Below, in pieces: positions 34,936-36,849 of a stretch of 36,849 nucleotides of DNA. The notes below the pieces were generated by a model. That model was not told where the DNA came from. It searched no databases and was given only the letters and a program-made list of their open reading frames with translations. The stretch covers positions 1-36,849 of the forward strand of contig NZ_JAQWCQ010000038.1 in NCBI RefSeq assembly GCF_028705895.1. The letters are read 5' to 3'. Source of the DNA: Massilibacteroides sp. (lineage in GTDB: Bacteria; Bacteroidota; Bacteroidia; Bacteroidales; Tannerellaceae). The translations under genes were made by a program, and so were the position numbers. Positions within the stretch are counted from its first letter, which is position 1. The number at the start of each line of letters is the position of its first letter.

Positions 34936-36706
34936 ATTCGCTTTTTAATGATTTAACAGGGGAGCGGGCTGTTATCCGATAACTATGCCAACCTACAGTT
35001 ACTAACGTTATAACGGAAACAATTAATCCGGAGACAATGAAAATATCGGGTGTTATTGTAATACGGTAAGCAAAATGTTGCAACCAGCTTTGTAGGATGA
35101 TCCACATGGGAGGGATGGTTAGAACAATAGCTATCCCGATCCATTTGATAAAACGTTTATTCAACAAGATAAATATTTGTGTATTTGTAGCTCCGTTAAT
35201 CTGCCTGATTCCGATTTCTTTGGTGCGTCTGATCGTTGTATAGTAAGCTGTTCCAAATAATCCGAAAGCAGTTAAAAACAGGCTGATTAGTGCATACATG
35301 GATAGTAGGTTTGAAAACTCAATTACTTTTTTATTTCTTTCCATATATTGTTGGAAAATTTCATTATAACTAAACGGCTCATCGGAGGATATCTCATTGA
35401 AAATCTTTTCAACTTTATTGATAACAGAAGGTGAGACTGTATTAAAGCGATATTGAACATAAGAGTATGCTTTTTCATCTATGTGAAATGCTTGTGGCAG
35501 GACGTGATTCTCTATAGAATTGGTATGCAAATTTTCCAGAATACCAACAATTGTGGAGATGTTGGTAGTACTTGCCTCTTCTGTATTTCCTTGTTCTTTA
35601 AAATCTGTGTCGAAAGCAACAAGCGGTTGTCCGATAGGGTTTGTATCCTTTGGAACTAAAAGATCAATAAATGCCTGATTTACATAAACCGGACGTGCAT
35701 ATGTTCTTTTTGCTTGATCAGGAGGAAGTCCTCGTGTTATACCTAAGGATAGCGTTTTATTAAAATCAGGACTTACTTTATATTCCAATATGCTGGCAAA
35801 GTTTTCCTCACCCTGCTCATCTTTTATAACTAATTGTCTTATCTGGCTGAATAGAATGGAGCTGTTGGACGTTGTTACGCTTTCGATTTCGGGCAGCTCT
35901 TTTATCTTTTCTGCAAAAAGCTTTATTTTCTCTTTGTTGCTTTGGTAGCTACCAGTTTCATAGACTTGCTTATAATTATCACCTCCTTTTTTAATGAGGT
36001 TAAGTTGCTTGTTTACAGTTAGAGTCGCAATGATTAAGCCCAGTGAAACGATATTTTGAATAATAGACAAGACTCGGATTGTCTTCTGTTTCTTTATGAA
36101 GCTATCTTGTTGACGGGATGTTTGTATAGGGAGCTTTATGAGTCGGTAGCTCATTGTCAGTGCTACCACAACGGCAAATAAAACCAAAGAAAGGAGTAAG
36201 AGGGGTAGAATCTGTTCTGATAAGAAGAAGGCCGTATTTAATCTCCCTGAAACAATGGAGTTAAATACAGGGATCAAATCATGAATAATAAGTAGAGATA
36301 ATAGAAAGGCAATAAGGATAGTACATAAGGTATCTATGAATAAATGCAGTCCAACCCTAAAGGAGGAAGCACCCAACAGACGTTGTATTTTGATGAATTT
36401 GATTTGTTCCAGTAATCTCGAAAAATTCAGATTGACATAATTGATGCAAGCGATCAACAAGATCAACAGAGCAGCCAGCCAACTTGTTTGAAGTAAAATC
36501 TTTTGCTGACGCTTGATAAAGGGAATCGTTTCGTTATTGTAATCAGTCAGATAGCTTTCCGACAGGGTGGAAAAATAATATTGTCCATCATTGCCCAATA
36601 ATGTAGGGATATTGTCTTTCTTTAATCGCTCACCAAATGAAAAACGATCCACTTGTTGATCCGTTAGAAGAAGGGTAACTCCTCCCCAGAAAGAAACATC
36701 GTTCAT
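34934..36706 (-). CDS. ABC transporter permease, FtsX/MacB type, N-terminally truncated, 590 aa
   Basis: Remaining part of a Bacteroidetes FtsX-like permease. The protein opens in what should be the end of the first periplasmic domain (FWGGVTLLL), then helices at about 73-93, 118-142, 164-187, a second core (about 210-450) and the final FtsX domain (about 455-585) with RRTKEIGIRQINGAT. Family members are near 780-800 aa with an N-terminal helix, so about 190 residues are missing. Upstream of the ATG the frame stays open for 11 more codons that fit the family, then meets TAA at about 36740 and unrelated, repeat-rich DNA. It is probably a disrupted gene; export of peptides or lipids is the usual role of intact members. 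Confidence 0.82.
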   Translation of the reverse strand: MNDVSFWGGVTLLLTDQQVDRFSFGERLKKDNIPTLLGNDGQYYFSTLSESYLTDYNNETIPFIKRQQKILLQTSWLAALLILLIACINYVNLNFSRLLEQIKFIKIQRLLGASSFRVGLHLFIDTLCTILIAFLLSLLIIHDLIPVFNSIVSGRLNTAFFLSEQILPLLLLSLVLFAVVVALTMSYRLIKLPIQTSRQQDSFIKKQKTIRVLSIIQNIVSLGLIIATLTVNKQLNLIKKGGDNYKQVYETGSYQSNKEKIKLFAEKIKELPEIESVTTSNSSILFSQIRQLVIKDEQGEENFASILEYKVSPDFNKTLSLGITRGLPPDQAKRTYARPVYVNQAFIDLLVPKDTNPIGQPLVAFDTDFKEQGNTEEASTTNISTIVGILENLHTNSIENHVLPQAFHIDEKAYSYVQYRFNTVSPSVINKVEKIFNEISSDEPFSYNEIFQQYMERNKKVIEFSNLLSMYALISLFLTAFGLFGTAYYTTIRRTKEIGIRQINGATNTQIFILLNKRFIKWIGIAIVLTIPPMWIILQSWLQHFAYRITITPDIFIVSGLIVSVITLVTVGWHSYRITARSPVKSLKSE

Positions 36707-36774
36707 GGTAATAGCATCAAATGATTGAAGTTTCGCAAGTTAAAAACAGGAGTTGCTATTAAGGCATAAAAAAG

Positions 36775-36849
36775 GCATAGGGATTTTCATATATCACTGA
36801 AAATGAGTATATTTATAGTGTCTAAAGAATAAAATACTCAACCCTATGC
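36775..36849. repeat. Three-stem inverted-repeat structure at the window edge
   Basis: GCATAGGG (36775-36782) pairs with CCCTATGC (36842-36849), the last bases of the window. Inside lie two further perfect 7-bp repeats: ATTTTCA/TGAAAAT (36783-36789, 36798-36804) and TGAGTAT/ATACTCA (36804-36810, 36834-36840). Together they could fold as a three-way junction. It lies just upstream of the truncated permease, and two of its words recur at the left window edge. An insertion-element end is possible. The outer repeat may continue past the window. Confidence 0.5.

Noticed and set aside
1-36849. CRISPR array, tRNA or rRNA genes, SusC/SusD, phage or toxin-antitoxin modules
   Set aside because: I looked for regularly spaced repeats, cloverleaf-type genes and hallmark proteins in the intergenic stretches and gene list and found none.
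36775-36849. tRNA-like or riboswitch interpretation of the edge structure
   Set aside because: The stems are short and AT-rich, there are no conserved tRNA or riboswitch bases, and an insertion-element end fits the adjacent gene truncation better.

Overview
The window looks like a Bacteroidales chromosome (Bacteroides, Parabacteroides or Dysgonomonas type; genus not resolved). Evidence: two hybrid two-component regulators with periplasmic propellers, fused kinase/receiver and an AraC-type domain; Bacteroidetes TAnnTTTG -7 promoter boxes and almost no Shine-Dalgarno sequences; lipoproteins with an acidic export signal; and an AT-rich composition. I found no rRNA, tRNA or CRISPR array.

Layout: (1) 1-4132: a repeat-bearing edge and a hybrid regulator on the minus strand. 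(2) 4280-7162: a divergent two-domain M16 metallopeptidase. (3) 10295-7214: a minus-strand operon lacI, uxuB-like SDR, uxuA for hexuronate catabolism, with a full -33/-7 promoter and a probable LacI operator. (4) 10296-11761: a 182-bp MITE-like element, a small membrane protein, and a noncoding block with an unusual three-arm palindrome. (5) 11762-12697: a membrane-anchored DNA/RNA non-specific endonuclease. (6) 25522-12765: an eight-gene minus-strand operon for substituted xylan: GH43, GH35, SGNH esterase, GPH sugar symporter, GH10, GH43, GH67, GH43. (7) 25836-29912: a second hybrid regulator, divergent from that operon and its likely activator. (8) 32353-29906: a beta-helix surface lipoprotein and a secreted EEP-family phosphodiesterase. 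(9) 33888-32431: PepD dipeptidase. (10) 34025-34878: a 70-residue membrane protein and an OmpH/Skp chaperone. (11) 36706-34934: an FtsX/MacB permease that lacks its usual N-terminus and ends beside structured repeats at the window edge.

How it works together (inference from families): the surface or periplasmic GH10 cuts xylan, the esterase removes acetyl groups, GH67 releases (4-O-methyl)glucuronate from oligosaccharide ends, and GH43/GH35 enzymes trim xylose, arabinose or galactose. The symporter imports small products, where a GH43 without signal peptide can finish the job. Released glucuronate, after isomerisation by an enzyme not in this window, feeds the UxuB/UxuA steps to 2-keto-3-deoxygluconate under LacI control. 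There is no SusC/SusD pair in the window, so outer-membrane import must be encoded elsewhere.

I did not find a clearly new defence or mobile system. The least explained items are noncoding: the alternative-pairing palindrome at 11542-11606, the three-stem structure at 36775-36849 with related words at the left edge, and the direct repeats between the xylan operon and its regulator.
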